Assembly: GCA_963663135.2 (NCBI GenBank)
Contig: CAXXRM010000005.1
Span: 1,116,001-1,180,000 of the forward strand
DNA length: 64,000 nt
DNA from: Io17-Chloro-G2 sp963663135
GTDB taxonomy: Bacteria; Chloroflexota; Dehalococcoidia; Lucifugimonadales; UBA3495
Direction of reading: 5' to 3'
Program-made: the position numbers and the translations under genes
Part shown: in pieces, positions 16,947 to 24,904 of the stretch
Layout: each line of letters starts with the position of its first letter
Position numbering within the stretch: the first letter of the stretch is position 1
The notes under the pieces: model-generated
Told to the model about the DNA's origin: nothing
Seen by the model: the letters and a program-made list of their open reading frames with translations, nothing else
Databases searched by the model: none

Positions 16947-17999
16947 ATGGACTTTGGTGTATTTTTGGACTTTGCTTCCCGGAAGGGCGCAACTCCCAAC
17001 GAAATCTTTCAGGAATCATTCGACTTGGTGGACCTGGCCGAGGAATCCGGCTTGGACACGGTCTGGCTGGGCGAGTCCCATTTCAATCCGAACCGGTCCG
17101 TGTTGTCGGCCCCGACGGTTGTGGCCAGCTCCATTGCCACCCGCACCAAGCGGTTGAGAGTGGGCAACGCGGTGCAGGTGTTGCCCTTGATTAGCCCGCT
17201 GCGAATCGCAGAGGAAGCAGCTACCGTGGACCAGGTAAGCGAGGGCCGGTTCGAGTTTGGCGTGGGCCGAAGCGGCAACGCCAACGCCTACGAGATCATG
17301 GGCATCCCCTATGAAGAGAGCCCCGCCCGGTTCCAGGAGGCTCTGGACATTATTCTGGAAGCCTGGAAGGGGGAACCCTTCTCCTACCACGGGAAGTACA
17401 ACCATATCGACGACGCCACCATCACCCCGGGGACCTACCAGAAACCCCGGCCCCCGGTGCGGTTGGCTTCCACCCAGGAGGACAGCTTCGCCAGGGTGGG
17501 CCGGCTGGGGTTTCCCATCTTCCTGTCGGTCCGGGGCATGGACGTCAACGACCTGGAAAACAACCTGAAGGAATATCACAAGGCCTGGCGGGAAGCCGGC
17601 CATCCGGGGGACGGCGGAGACATATCAGTCCGGGTCCCGGTGTACATCGGAGCTACCAAGGAAGAGGCGATTACCGAGCCCCAGGAAACCACCGAAGCGT
17701 TCTTCGCTCGCCAGCGACGGATGTATGAGGAACGCCTGAAGCGCGGGGGCGGGGACCTGCCCGAGGAAAGGCTGGCCAGGGCTGAAAGGCTGGCCAAGTT
17801 GACCTATCAAGACATCCTGGAAACCAGGGTCATCTTCGGAACGCCCGAAATGGTCGTCGAGCGCTTGAGCCAATTCAAAGAGATGCTGGGTCTAACCGGG
17901 TTTGCCGCCGAGCTTAACCCCGGTGGCCTGCTCCCGCCCGCGGCGGTGCATCGAAGCATGAAACTGCTGGCCGAAGAGGTGATGCCCGCGTTCAAATAG
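16947..17999 (+). CDS. LLM-class flavin-dependent monooxygenase
   Basis: A 350-residue luciferase-like flavoprotein: MDFGVFLDFASRKG start, VWLGESHFNPNRS near residues 31-43, LPLISPLRIAEEAATVDQVS (about 79-98) and GRFEFGVGRSGN. It is a different subfamily from the 14986 gene and only distantly similar. It would need a flavin reductase, which is not in this window. GGAGGAG stands at good distance before the ATG. Substrate unknown. Confidence 0.9.
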   Translation: MDFGVFLDFASRKGATPNEIFQESFDLVDLAEESGLDTVWLGESHFNPNRSVLSAPTVVASSIATRTKRLRVGNAVQVLPLISPLRIAEEAATVDQVSEGRFEFGVGRSGNANAYEIMGIPYEESPARFQEALDIILEAWKGEPFSYHGKYNHIDDATITPGTYQKPRPPVRLASTQEDSFARVGRLGFPIFLSVRGMDVNDLENNLKEYHKAWREAGHPGDGGDISVRVPVYIGATKEEAITEPQETTEAFFARQRRMYEERLKRGGGDLPEERLARAERLAKLTYQDILETRVIFGTPEMVVERLSQFKEMLGLTGFAAELNPGGLLPPAAVHRSMKLLAEEVMPAFK

Positions 18000-18168
18000 G
18001 CGCAGTTGGGTATCCCTTGAGTTGTTCGGTATCCAACTTGCTATCCAACATCGGACGCGGAATTCTCTCCGGCCATGTCAACCCATAGCCGTTTGCTCAC
18101 GGCTGGCCCGTCGAATCGCCTTTCGTAATACCCTGTCAATTGGACTTATTCAACGGAGGTGCCTTGTC

Positions 18169-19155
18169 GTGAAGATCGCCGTCCTGGACGACTATCAACA
18201 GGTGGCCGAATCCATGGCGGACTGGTCCCAACTGCCGCGCGGCGCCGAGGTCCGGTTCTTTCAGGACCATCTCACCGACGAAGACCAACTCGTCGACCGC
18301 CTCAAAGATTACCAGGTGGTCATGGGCATGCGGGAGCGGACCGCATTCCGAAGGTCTTTGCTGGAGCGGTTGCCAGAGCTTCGCTTGCTAATCACCACCG
18401 GGGCCAGGAACGCCGTTTTCGATGAGGACGCCGCCACCGAGTTGGGTATCGTCCTATGCGGCACCGGCGGCCAGGGTGAAGGCGCAACCGAACTAACCTG
18501 GGGACTGATTATCGGTCTTTTGCGGCAGATTCCGCTGGAAGACAAGCTGACCCGGGAAGGTAATTGGGGAACAACCATCGGGGTGGGACTGAAGGGCAAG
18601 ACCCTGGGCTTGGTTGGCTTGGGCCACATCGGTTCCCTGGTGGCCACGGTGGGTGATGCCTTTGGCATGAACCTGATCGCCTGGAGCCAGAACCTGACTG
18701 CAGAGAGAGCCGCCGAATGCAAGGCGGGCCTCGTCGGGAAAGAGGATTTGTTCCGGGAATCGGACGTGGTTTCAATCCACCTGAAGCTGAGCGAGCGCAC
18801 CACGGGCTTGGTAGGCCGCCCGGAGTTGCAGTTGATGAAGCCTTCCGGTTATTTGATCAACACGTCCCGGGGACCCATTGTCGATGAATCGGCCCTGGTG
18901 GACGCGCTTCAAAGCCGGAGCATTGCCGGGGCCGGGCTGGACACCTACGACGTCGAGCCTTTGCCCAAGGACCACCCGTTCTTGCAACTGCCCAACACAG
19001 TATTGGCCCCTCACCAAGGCTACGTGACCGACGATGCCTATCGGGCCTACTACGCCGGGGTGATCGAGGACATCAGGGCTTTTGCCAGCGGCGAGCCGGT
19101 GCGGGTAATCAACCCAGACGTGCTTGAGTCGCCGAGGCTTCGAGGTTTTGACTAA
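18169..19155 (+). CDS. D-2-hydroxyacid dehydrogenase
   Basis: A 328-residue protein of the D-isomer 2-hydroxyacid dehydrogenase family. The Rossmann motif GLVGLGHIGSLVA binds NAD(P); INTSRGPIVDESALV carries the substrate-binding Arg region, ERT/DVEPLPKDHP the catalytic Glu area and APHQGYVT the catalytic His. It reduces a 2-oxoacid to a D-2-hydroxyacid or does the reverse; the substrate (phosphoglycerate, glyoxylate or another) is not evident, and the short C-terminus has no ACT domain, so it is not a full SerA. I chose the GTG at 18169 because GGAGG lies nine bases before it and it opens with the conserved KIAVLDDYQ. Confidence 0.88.
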   Translation: MKIAVLDDYQQVAESMADWSQLPRGAEVRFFQDHLTDEDQLVDRLKDYQVVMGMRERTAFRRSLLERLPELRLLITTGARNAVFDEDAATELGIVLCGTGGQGEGATELTWGLIIGLLRQIPLEDKLTREGNWGTTIGVGLKGKTLGLVGLGHIGSLVATVGDAFGMNLIAWSQNLTAERAAECKAGLVGKEDLFRESDVVSIHLKLSERTTGLVGRPELQLMKPSGYLINTSRGPIVDESALVDALQSRSIAGAGLDTYDVEPLPKDHPFLQLPNTVLAPHQGYVTDDAYRAYYAGVIEDIRAFASGEPVRVINPDVLESPRLRGFD

Positions 19156-19200
19156 GCCATAACGGGGAAAAGGGTCCGAGCTTGGTCGGGGACTGCCGGT

Positions 19201-19404
19201 CTATCCCCCGCCCACGGGCCGGACGATCTCCAGGACATCGCCGTCCCGGAGGGTTATCTCCGGGAACTGGTCCTTCGCCAGGACCTCCCCGTTGTAACCC
19301 ACCGCCACATGGGTCAATTGCAGCCCGAATGAATCGAGATAGGCCGCAAGATCAACACTATGGTCAAGTTGTTTAGGTTTCCCATTAACCATAAGATTGA
19401 TCAT
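19201..19404 (-). CDS. thiS: Sulfur carrier protein ThiS
   Basis: A 67-residue ubiquitin-like protein: MINLMVNGKP at the start and the C-terminal VRPVGGG, whose terminal glycines are adenylated and thiocarboxylated to deliver sulfur for the thiazole ring. Last gene of the thiG-thiE-thiS operon, 33 bases after thiE. No thiF is in the window. Confidence 0.92.
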   Translation of the reverse strand: MINLMVNGKPKQLDHSVDLAAYLDSFGLQLTHVAVGYNGEVLAKDQFPEITLRDGDVLEIVRPVGGG

Positions 19405-19437
19405 ACCTAGTTGGACTCTCCTTTTTATTCGACCCGT

Positions 19438-20130
19438 TTATCCAACACCGGACCGGGTTGACGCCAGGCCGGCCCACGCTTGATCCAGAGCCTGTTTCAA
19501 CGCCTTAGCCGCTTCCCTGGGGTTTGGCGACGCCAGGATGCTGGTTATCGCCGCCACACCGCAGGCGCCCGCCGACAACACTTCGTCCAGGTTGCCGGTG
19601 GTGATTCCCCCGATGCCGATCACCGGCAGGGTGCAAGACCTGGTTATGTGTTGGACCAGGGTTGGTCCCGCCGGCTCTGCCCCGGGATGGGAATTGCTGG
19701 CATACATGGTGCCCACCACGAGGAAATCGGCCCCTTGGCCCTCGGCCAGAATGGCGCCATCTACCGAGTGGACCGATCGGCCAATCAAGAACTCGGGACC
19801 CAGTATCCGGCGGGCCGTTTGCACCGGCAATGCCTCTTCGCCCAATTGGACCCCGAGACCGCTAGCAGCCAAGGCAACGTCTATACGCTCGTTGACCACC
19901 AATGCCGCACGGTCCCCAATGGCCTGCTTGATTTCCTGGGCCAGTTCCAGCAGCACGCCGCCGGGCAGGTCTTTTTCCCTGAGTTGGACCAGGTCCACAC
20001 CGCCCTCGACTGCTTGTGCTACTCGGGAGACCAATGTCTTGGGGTCTCCTACGCTTCGGTCTGTTACCAGACACAAGCACGGCTTGGGCAGCGGGCTAAA
20101 TGTTCCCCCGGAGGGCTTCGGTGGGGGCAC
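19438..20130 (-). CDS. thiE: Thiamine-phosphate synthase
   Basis: A 230-residue TIM-barrel enzyme. LCLVTDRSVGD, GVDLVQLREKDLPGG, ALVVNERIDVALA, GVQLGEEALPV, SVHSVDGA and VIGIGGITTGN are the phosphate- and pyrimidine-binding motifs of ThiE, which joins HMP-PP and thiazole phosphate to give thiamine phosphate. It starts at GTG, 11 bases after thiG, and is under the TPP riboswitch. Confidence 0.95.
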   Translation of the reverse strand: MPPPKPSGGTFSPLPKPCLCLVTDRSVGDPKTLVSRVAQAVEGGVDLVQLREKDLPGGVLLELAQEIKQAIGDRAALVVNERIDVALAASGLGVQLGEEALPVQTARRILGPEFLIGRSVHSVDGAILAEGQGADFLVVGTMYASNSHPGAEPAGPTLVQHITRSCTLPVIGIGGITTGNLDEVLSAGACGVAAITSILASPNPREAAKALKQALDQAWAGLASTRSGVG

Positions 20131-20141
20131 TTAGCGGCCGC

Positions 20142-20933
20142 CTAGCTGCGGACCGCCGCGGGCTGAGGTACGTCGGTGGTGGGACTGCTGGCCGCAGCGT
20201 GGCTCCGCACCGGGATCCTTCCGGCCAAGTATGCTTTGCGGCCTGCCTGTACACCGTCTTTGAACGCCTCGGCCATCATCGCCGGGTCTTGCGCCTGGGC
20301 GATCGCGGTGTTTACCAGCACCGCGTCGGCTCCCAATTCCAGCGCCTGGGATGCGTCGGAAGGCACCGCCAGCCCGGCGTCCACAACCACTGGCACGGTT
20401 GCCTGCTCGATGATAATTTTGACCTCTTCAATCGTGTGTATGCCCTGGCCGGAACCGATGGCTGATCCCAAGGGCATGACCGCGGCGCAGCCGACCTCTT
20501 CCAGTCTTTTGGCCAGCGTGGGGTCGGCGTGAATGTAGGGCAACACGATGAACCCGTCAGCAACCAGCTGGCGGGCCGTCTCCAGGGTAGCCGCTCCGTC
20601 CGGGAAAAGGTACTTGGCGTCTGGAATGACCTCCAACTTGACGAAGTCGGTCTGCCCGACCTCCCTGCCCAGGCGCGCCACGAACACGGCCTCTTCGACC
20701 GTGGCGCAACCGGCGGTGTTTGGCAGAATCTGGTACCGGTCCCAGTCTATGTAGTCCAGAAGGGTCTTCTGGGTGGGGTCGTCCAAGTCCAACCGCCGTA
20801 TAGCCACGGTGATCATTCCGGTGCCCGAGGACTCCACCGCTTGGACCATTTCTTCCATAGTCCGGTAGCGGCCGGTGCCCAGGATCAACCGGGAGTTAAA
20901 GTGTTTGCCGCCGATTACCAGGTCATCCGCCAT
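20142..20933 (-). CDS. thiG: Thiazole synthase
   Basis: About 263 residues, full length for ThiG. DLVIGGKHFNSRLILGTGRY at the start, ITVAIRRLD, NTAGC, and DFVKLEVIPD, whose Lys forms the Schiff base with deoxyxylulose phosphate. The enzyme builds thiazole phosphate with ThiS-thiocarboxylate and dehydroglycine. I prefer the ATG at 20933, which has GAGGA seven bases upstream, over the TTG at 20939. First gene after the riboswitch and its terminator. Confidence 0.95.
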   Translation of the reverse strand: MADDLVIGGKHFNSRLILGTGRYRTMEEMVQAVESSGTGMITVAIRRLDLDDPTQKTLLDYIDWDRYQILPNTAGCATVEEAVFVARLGREVGQTDFVKLEVIPDAKYLFPDGAATLETARQLVADGFIVLPYIHADPTLAKRLEEVGCAAVMPLGSAIGSGQGIHTIEEVKIIIEQATVPVVVDAGLAVPSDASQALELGADAVLVNTAIAQAQDPAMMAEAFKDGVQAGRKAYLAGRIPVRSHAAASSPTTDVPQPAAVRS

Positions 20934-20957
20934 CGCCAATTCCTCGCTAACCTACTC

Positions 20958-20993
20958 CAAAAATGCAAACCGCCAGGCAAGACCCTGGCGGTT
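20958..20993 (-). terminator. Intrinsic terminator of the TPP riboswitch
   Basis: On the minus strand, AACCGCCAGG and CCTGGCGGTT form a perfect 10-bp stem around GTCTTG (20968-20993), followed by a T-run (20959-20963). It lies between the aptamer and thiG, so it is most likely the expression platform: TPP binding should favour termination. Confidence 0.85.
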
Positions 20994-21009
20994 GATGGGG
21001 TTGAGCAAT

Positions 21010-21113
21010 CGAGCGTCTCATTCCTACACCGGCATTACCCGGATCAGGTGCAGACGGTCGGCGGCATCGTCGGCCACCCTCTCAGCCTGGCTTACCCAAG
21101 CTCCCGCAAGCGT
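21010..21113 (-). promoter_or_regulatory. TPP riboswitch (THI element)
   Basis: The minus strand has the conserved THI blocks in order: GGGAGC near 21104, GCTGAGAGGG (21077-21086 and nearby), and CACCTGATCCGGGTAATGCC followed by GGTGTAGGAA (about 21017-21049). Spacing and order match the TPP aptamer. It stands about 75 bases before thiG with a terminator between. Confidence 0.95.
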
Positions 21114-21137
21114 CTGTGGTGTCGCTTTTGTGCGAAA

Positions 21138-21167
21138 ATCTTAACACGGTGCCCAAATACTAGTCAA
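21138..21167 (-). promoter_or_regulatory. Sigma70-type promoter of the thi operon
   Basis: TTGACT (21162-21167) and TAAGAT (21138-21143) on the minus strand are 18 bases apart and just upstream of the TPP aptamer. Confidence 0.6.
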
Positions 21168-21198
21168 CGCGGCAGGCGCTACTCCTGTGTCACGACGG

Positions 21199-21705
21199 CT
21201 ATCGACCGCGTCGTCGGCGCAACAAGTCTCCTATCTTTCCTGTTATGCTATCAACGGAGACTCTGGCATCTATCGACTGCAACTTTTCCTTAATTCTGTT
21301 AACCAATTCCCGCTTTTGCTCATCCGTCAGCAAATCTTTTCCCGTTTTCAAGACGTTTGCGACGGTCCCGGCTGGCCCCAACCATGACGAAGCGGCTGCA
21401 ATATTCTCGGTTGCTTTGGCAGTAGATGCAAACGATTCTCTAGCGTTCCCAGCGGCCGCGGCGATGTTCTCGGCAGCTATTGCTGCTGAGGCCATGGTTT
21501 CGGGCGCCTTTTCGGATGCCACGGCTATATTCTCGGTCGCTACCGCTGTAGAGGCGGTGGTAGATACAAGATTGGCTAAAATGCGGCGGATATCAGGGTA
21601 GAGTTTGAATAGGGCCCGAGTCACCACCAAGCACAGGATGAGTGCCGATATTATCAATGCTAAAAGTGCCGCGCCGATGGCAATGGCCAACGTCTCAAGA
21701 CCCAT
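21199..21705 (-). CDS. Membrane-anchored helical hypothetical protein
   Basis: A 168-residue protein: an N-terminal transmembrane helix (about residues 5-30, LAIAIGAALLALIISALILC), then a long alanine-rich helical stretch (about 50-115) with repeats around ENIAVASEKAPETM, ENIAAAAGNARESF and ENIAAASS, and a basic end (LLRRRRGR). It resembles DUF948/YtxH-like membrane-bound coiled coils in architecture only. No catalytic motif. Function unknown. It stands alone between the thi operon and the CoA-transferase genes. Confidence 0.65.
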   Translation of the reverse strand: MGLETLAIAIGAALLALIISALILCLVVTRALFKLYPDIRRILANLVSTTASTAVATENIAVASEKAPETMASAAIAAENIAAAAGNARESFASTAKATENIAAASSWLGPAGTVANVLKTGKDLLTDEQKRELVNRIKEKLQSIDARVSVDSITGKIGDLLRRRRGR

Positions 21706-21827
21706 GAAAATCTCCTATTCAAGCATTCGACGACCAGCAGGGCGCTGTTTAAGTCGTTTCCTGGAATAGCGCGTGGATTGAACCCATGGACGGGACAGCG
21801 GCGGCTGCCTGGTAGAAATGGCCCAGG

Positions 21828-22493
21828 CTAAAGCTGGTACTCCGCCAAGTCAGGGGACAGGGTCATGGGGGCTCCGGTGAGCTCTTGGACCTCTTCCGCG
21901 GTCCAACCTGGGGCCACCTCCAGGAGTTCCAATCCCTGGCCGGTGCAGCGCATAACCGCAAGGTCGGTGATAATCATGCTCACGCAGCCTTTGCCGGTAA
22001 CCGGAAAGGTGCACTCATCCACAATCTTGGGTCGGTTTTGCCGGTCCGTGTGCTCCATCGCCACAATCACTTGCCTCGCGCCGGCGGCCAGGTCCATGGC
22101 CCCCCCGACGTTGCCCACCCCCCGCTGGGGCAGCATCCAGTTGGCCAAATCGCCCTTGGCTGAGACCTGGTGGGAGCCCAAAACCGTAACGTCTACGTGG
22201 CCGCCGCGGATCATGGCGAATGCCTCCGCGGAATTGAAGAAGGCCATGCCGGGGACCGGTTCCAGGAACTGCCCACCGGCGTTGATCAAATCGATGTCCT
22301 CCTCCCCCTCTTCGGCCAGGGGGCCGCAATTGAGCACCCCGCTCTCGCTATGGTAGAACACTACGTTGCCTTCCGGCACGAAGCTTGATACCAAAGTGGG
22401 TATCCCGATGCCCAGGTTCACATACGCGCCATCGGGAAGCTCCTTGGCCACCCGCATAGCAATTACCTCTCGCTCCAAACGGGGTTTGTCCAC
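21828..22493 (-). CDS. CoA-transferase family I, beta subunit
   Basis: About 221 residues, the normal size for subunit B of 3-oxoacid/acetoacetate CoA-transferase. MRVAKELPDGAYVNLGIGIP is the start block, and FYHSESGVL contains the catalytic Glu of the S-E-(N/S)-G motif. GGNVGGAMDLA and the C-terminal ITGAPMTL fit the family. Frame open to a GTG at 22577, but the GTG at 22493 with GGAGG four bases ahead matches the family start better. Last gene of a three-gene set (alpha, fused beta-alpha, beta), so its likely partner is an alpha subunit encoded upstream. Confidence 0.85.
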   Translation of the reverse strand: MDKPRLEREVIAMRVAKELPDGAYVNLGIGIPTLVSSFVPEGNVVFYHSESGVLNCGPLAEEGEEDIDLINAGGQFLEPVPGMAFFNSAEAFAMIRGGHVDVTVLGSHQVSAKGDLANWMLPQRGVGNVGGAMDLAAGARQVIVAMEHTDRQNRPKIVDECTFPVTGKGCVSMIITDLAVMRCTGQGLELLEVAPGWTAEEVQELTGAPMTLSPDLAEYQL

Positions 22494-22624
22494 CGGGCCT
22501 CCAAAAACCGTTGCAAGTTGTTTCTTGGAAGGAGTCTTGATGTCCCAAGATGCAGGGCGACCCTGGGAGAATGGCACCTGTGTTGGTTGTGTTCCCGGAC
22601 GCTGGACCAGCCTGACCGGCCCCG

Positions 22625-24043
22625 TTAAAAATAGGGCGAAAAATCCGGGGGTCGCACCACTATCCGGTCGATGTACACGCCGGGAGTAACTATCGCTTCC
22701 GGGTCTAGTTCACCGGGTTGCACAATCTCGTCCACTTCCACCACGGTAACCCGGGCCGACGTCGCCATAATGGGGTTAAAGTTTCGCGATGTGCCGTGGT
22801 ATACCACGTTGCCCATGGTATCGGCCTTATGGCCTCGGATCAGGCAAAAATCAGCCCGGAGCGCTTCCTCCAACACATACTCCTTGCCATCGATCACGGT
22901 GGTCTCTTTACCTTCCGCCAGCAATGTCCCGGCGGCGGTAGGGGTGAAGAATGCTCTAACCCCCGCCCCCCCGGCGCGAATCCTCTCGGCCAGCGTGCCC
23001 TGGGGGACCACCTCCAATTCCACCTGTCCCCCCTGATAAGCCAGTTCGAACGAGGTAGGACGGGACGCCGATGGGGACACCGGGTAAGAAGCAATGGCTT
23101 TCTTGACCTGATGGTTATCGACCAGGATGCTGTGATCGATAGCCCGCTTGCCCGGCGGCGTACCGAAGTTGATCACTTGAGCCAAACCGGCGGTATTGCT
23201 GATTATGGTCAACTCCCTGGCCCCGTGGTCCCGCAGCGCCACCATTAGATAGTGAGACATTCCGCCGGGCCCGGCGAACCCGTCGATGTTGACCACGGAC
23301 CCATCCGGGATGTCTTGCACCGCCTCTAATCCGCTGGAATAAACCTTCGACACGGGACGCCAAAATGGCGGACCCAGGTCCATCTCCTTCAAGCTCGGAG
23401 CAACGGACAAGGGAGCGCCGGTGATCGCAAGCACGTCATCGGTCCTCCACCCCGGAGCCAGTTCTTCAAGGACCAATCCGCTCGTCCCCACGCGGATAAC
23501 AGCGGCATCGGTGACGATCAAATCCACGCAGCGGGCGACGTCTGGCTGAAAGGGCGCAATATCGACGATGGTCGGCGCACCGTCCGGACCGACGTGGGGC
23601 ATCATCGCAACCACTCGGCCCGCAGCGGACGCCAGGTCGACGGCTGAACCCACCGCAGCCAGGCCAGGGGTAGCATAAGTGGTCCAATGAATGAAGTCCC
23701 CTGCGGAAGTCACGGAGGCTGGCTGAAGCACTGCGGCGGCCACCTGTCCGGTCCGGACCATTGCAGCCAAGTCCACCGTGCTGAGAAACGTCCCGCCAAC
23801 CCTCAAGAATGCTGCACGGCCGCTGGAATCGACTACGAGTTGGTCCGGGCCGGGGGTCAGGTTGGCGTCCTCACACCCATAACCCAACGCTCCGCTGTCG
23901 GCCAGGAACTGCAACGGCGCATCGGACGGGACTACCAGGGGAACCAGACCGGGAATGCCCGGTCCTAGAGCTACCACGCTGCCGGCGGCGAATTCGCGGG
24001 CCACGCGCCGGGCTTGACCTTGAACGTCAATTCTCTGGGGCAA
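22625..24043 (-). CDS. Fused CoA-transferase, beta-like then alpha domain
   Basis: A 472-residue fusion in unusual order. Residues 1 to ~225 resemble the beta subunit (GSVVALGPGIPGLVPLVVP, GSAVDLASAAGRV, VLAITGAPLSV), but the catalytic SENG motif reads LADSGALG, so Glu is replaced by Asp. Residues ~235-472 resemble the alpha subunit (VSKVYSSGLEAVQDIPDGS, GFAGPGGMSHYLMVAL, ELTIISNTAG, VPQGTLAERIRAGGAG, ATSARVTVVEVDEIV). It lies between separate alpha and beta genes. The simplest reading is two tandem alpha-beta pairs in which beta1 and alpha2 became one protein. Starts at TTG. Substrate unknown. Confidence 0.8.
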   Translation of the reverse strand: MPQRIDVQGQARRVAREFAAGSVVALGPGIPGLVPLVVPSDAPLQFLADSGALGYGCEDANLTPGPDQLVVDSSGRAAFLRVGGTFLSTVDLAAMVRTGQVAAAVLQPASVTSAGDFIHWTTYATPGLAAVGSAVDLASAAGRVVAMMPHVGPDGAPTIVDIAPFQPDVARCVDLIVTDAAVIRVGTSGLVLEELAPGWRTDDVLAITGAPLSVAPSLKEMDLGPPFWRPVSKVYSSGLEAVQDIPDGSVVNIDGFAGPGGMSHYLMVALRDHGARELTIISNTAGLAQVINFGTPPGKRAIDHSILVDNHQVKKAIASYPVSPSASRPTSFELAYQGGQVELEVVPQGTLAERIRAGGAGVRAFFTPTAAGTLLAEGKETTVIDGKEYVLEEALRADFCLIRGHKADTMGNVVYHGTSRNFNPIMATSARVTVVEVDEIVQPGELDPEAIVTPGVYIDRIVVRPPDFSPYF

Positions 24044-24079
24044 AACCTGGCCTCAAACGTCAGGGATTATGTCTAATGA

Positions 24080-24811
24080 TCAGAGTGACGGGACCACACG
24101 GTTCACGAAAATTCCGGGCGTAATCACCATTTCGGGGTCCAGGCCCCCTATTTCCAGTATCTGGTCCGCTTCTACGACGGTGACCTGGCCCGCCATCGCC
24201 ATCACTGGATTCCAGTTCCGCTGTGAGCCCCGATAGATTAAATTGCCCACGGTGTCGGCCGCGGCTGCCTTCACCATAGCAAAGTCTGCCTTCAAGGGCG
24301 CATGGAATGCGTAAGTCCTGCCGGAAATGGTCCTTGTTTCTCCGCCATCCTGGGTGGTGGCCCGCCCGGCAGATGGAAGAAACACGCCGCCAAGGCCAGC
24401 GCCGCCGGCCCTGAGCCGCTCCGCCAGTATCCCCTGGGGCGCCACTTCAATCTCTAATTGTCCGGATTTCCAGCTTGACTCCGCGGCCGTCGCTTCGCCA
24501 TTCAAACCCTGGGCCGGGAGGAACGGCAGCGGGGCAACTAACTTTCGGACCAATCCTGCGGCTATAAGCCGATCAACTCCCACGGCATCAGGGCTGCCGG
24601 ACGGGGCGGGCGCCGCGCCCTGGCAGATACAGGTCAGGTTTCCAATGCCCAGGGACAGCACCGCGTTGAGCAGCGTTTCAGGCACACCCGAACCGGCAAA
24701 CCCTCCGACAAGAATGGCGGACCCATCTCTTAAATCATGAAGGGCAGCTTCCGCCGACGGATATACCTTTCCGTTCACGCTTTGATTTGTTGTGTCAGAA
24801 CCTTGGGACAT
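24080..24811 (-). CDS. CoA-transferase family I, alpha subunit
   Basis: A 243-residue subunit A: KVYPSAEAALHDLRDGSAIL, VGGFAGSGVPETLLNAVL, the APQGILAERLRAGGAG loop and AGQVTVVEADQILEIGGLDP are the family blocks for binding CoA and assembling with beta. First of three genes (spacing 36 and about 47-130 bases), beginning right after the groEL terminator, so the set has either its own promoter in a very small space or read-through from groEL. Confidence 0.85.
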   Translation of the reverse strand: MSQGSDTTNQSVNGKVYPSAEAALHDLRDGSAILVGGFAGSGVPETLLNAVLSLGIGNLTCICQGAAPAPSGSPDAVGVDRLIAAGLVRKLVAPLPFLPAQGLNGEATAAESSWKSGQLEIEVAPQGILAERLRAGGAGLGGVFLPSAGRATTQDGGETRTISGRTYAFHAPLKADFAMVKAAAADTVGNLIYRGSQRNWNPVMAMAGQVTVVEADQILEIGGLDPEMVITPGIFVNRVVPSL

Positions 24812-24817
24812 CGGTAC

Positions 24818-24871
24818 AAAAAAGGGCCGCCCCGTTTCTTGACGCCTACGCCGGAGAAGAGTGGGGCGGCC
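24818..24871 (-). terminator. Probable groEL terminator
   Basis: On the minus strand GGCCGCCCC (24863-24871) pairs with GGGGCGGCC (24825-24833) and is followed by TTTTTT. The loop is long (about 29 bases), but the position directly after groEL fits. Confidence 0.65.
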
Positions 24872-24904
24872 GCAAAGCTCGAAGGTTGACCGAGGGGCTT
24901 CTGG

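Noticed and set aside
22625..24043. Fused CoA-transferase as a sequencing artefact joining two genes
   Set aside because: The linker region is in frame with normal codon use, and domain order beta-alpha would need genes in an order that matches the neighbours; a true fusion is the simpler reading.
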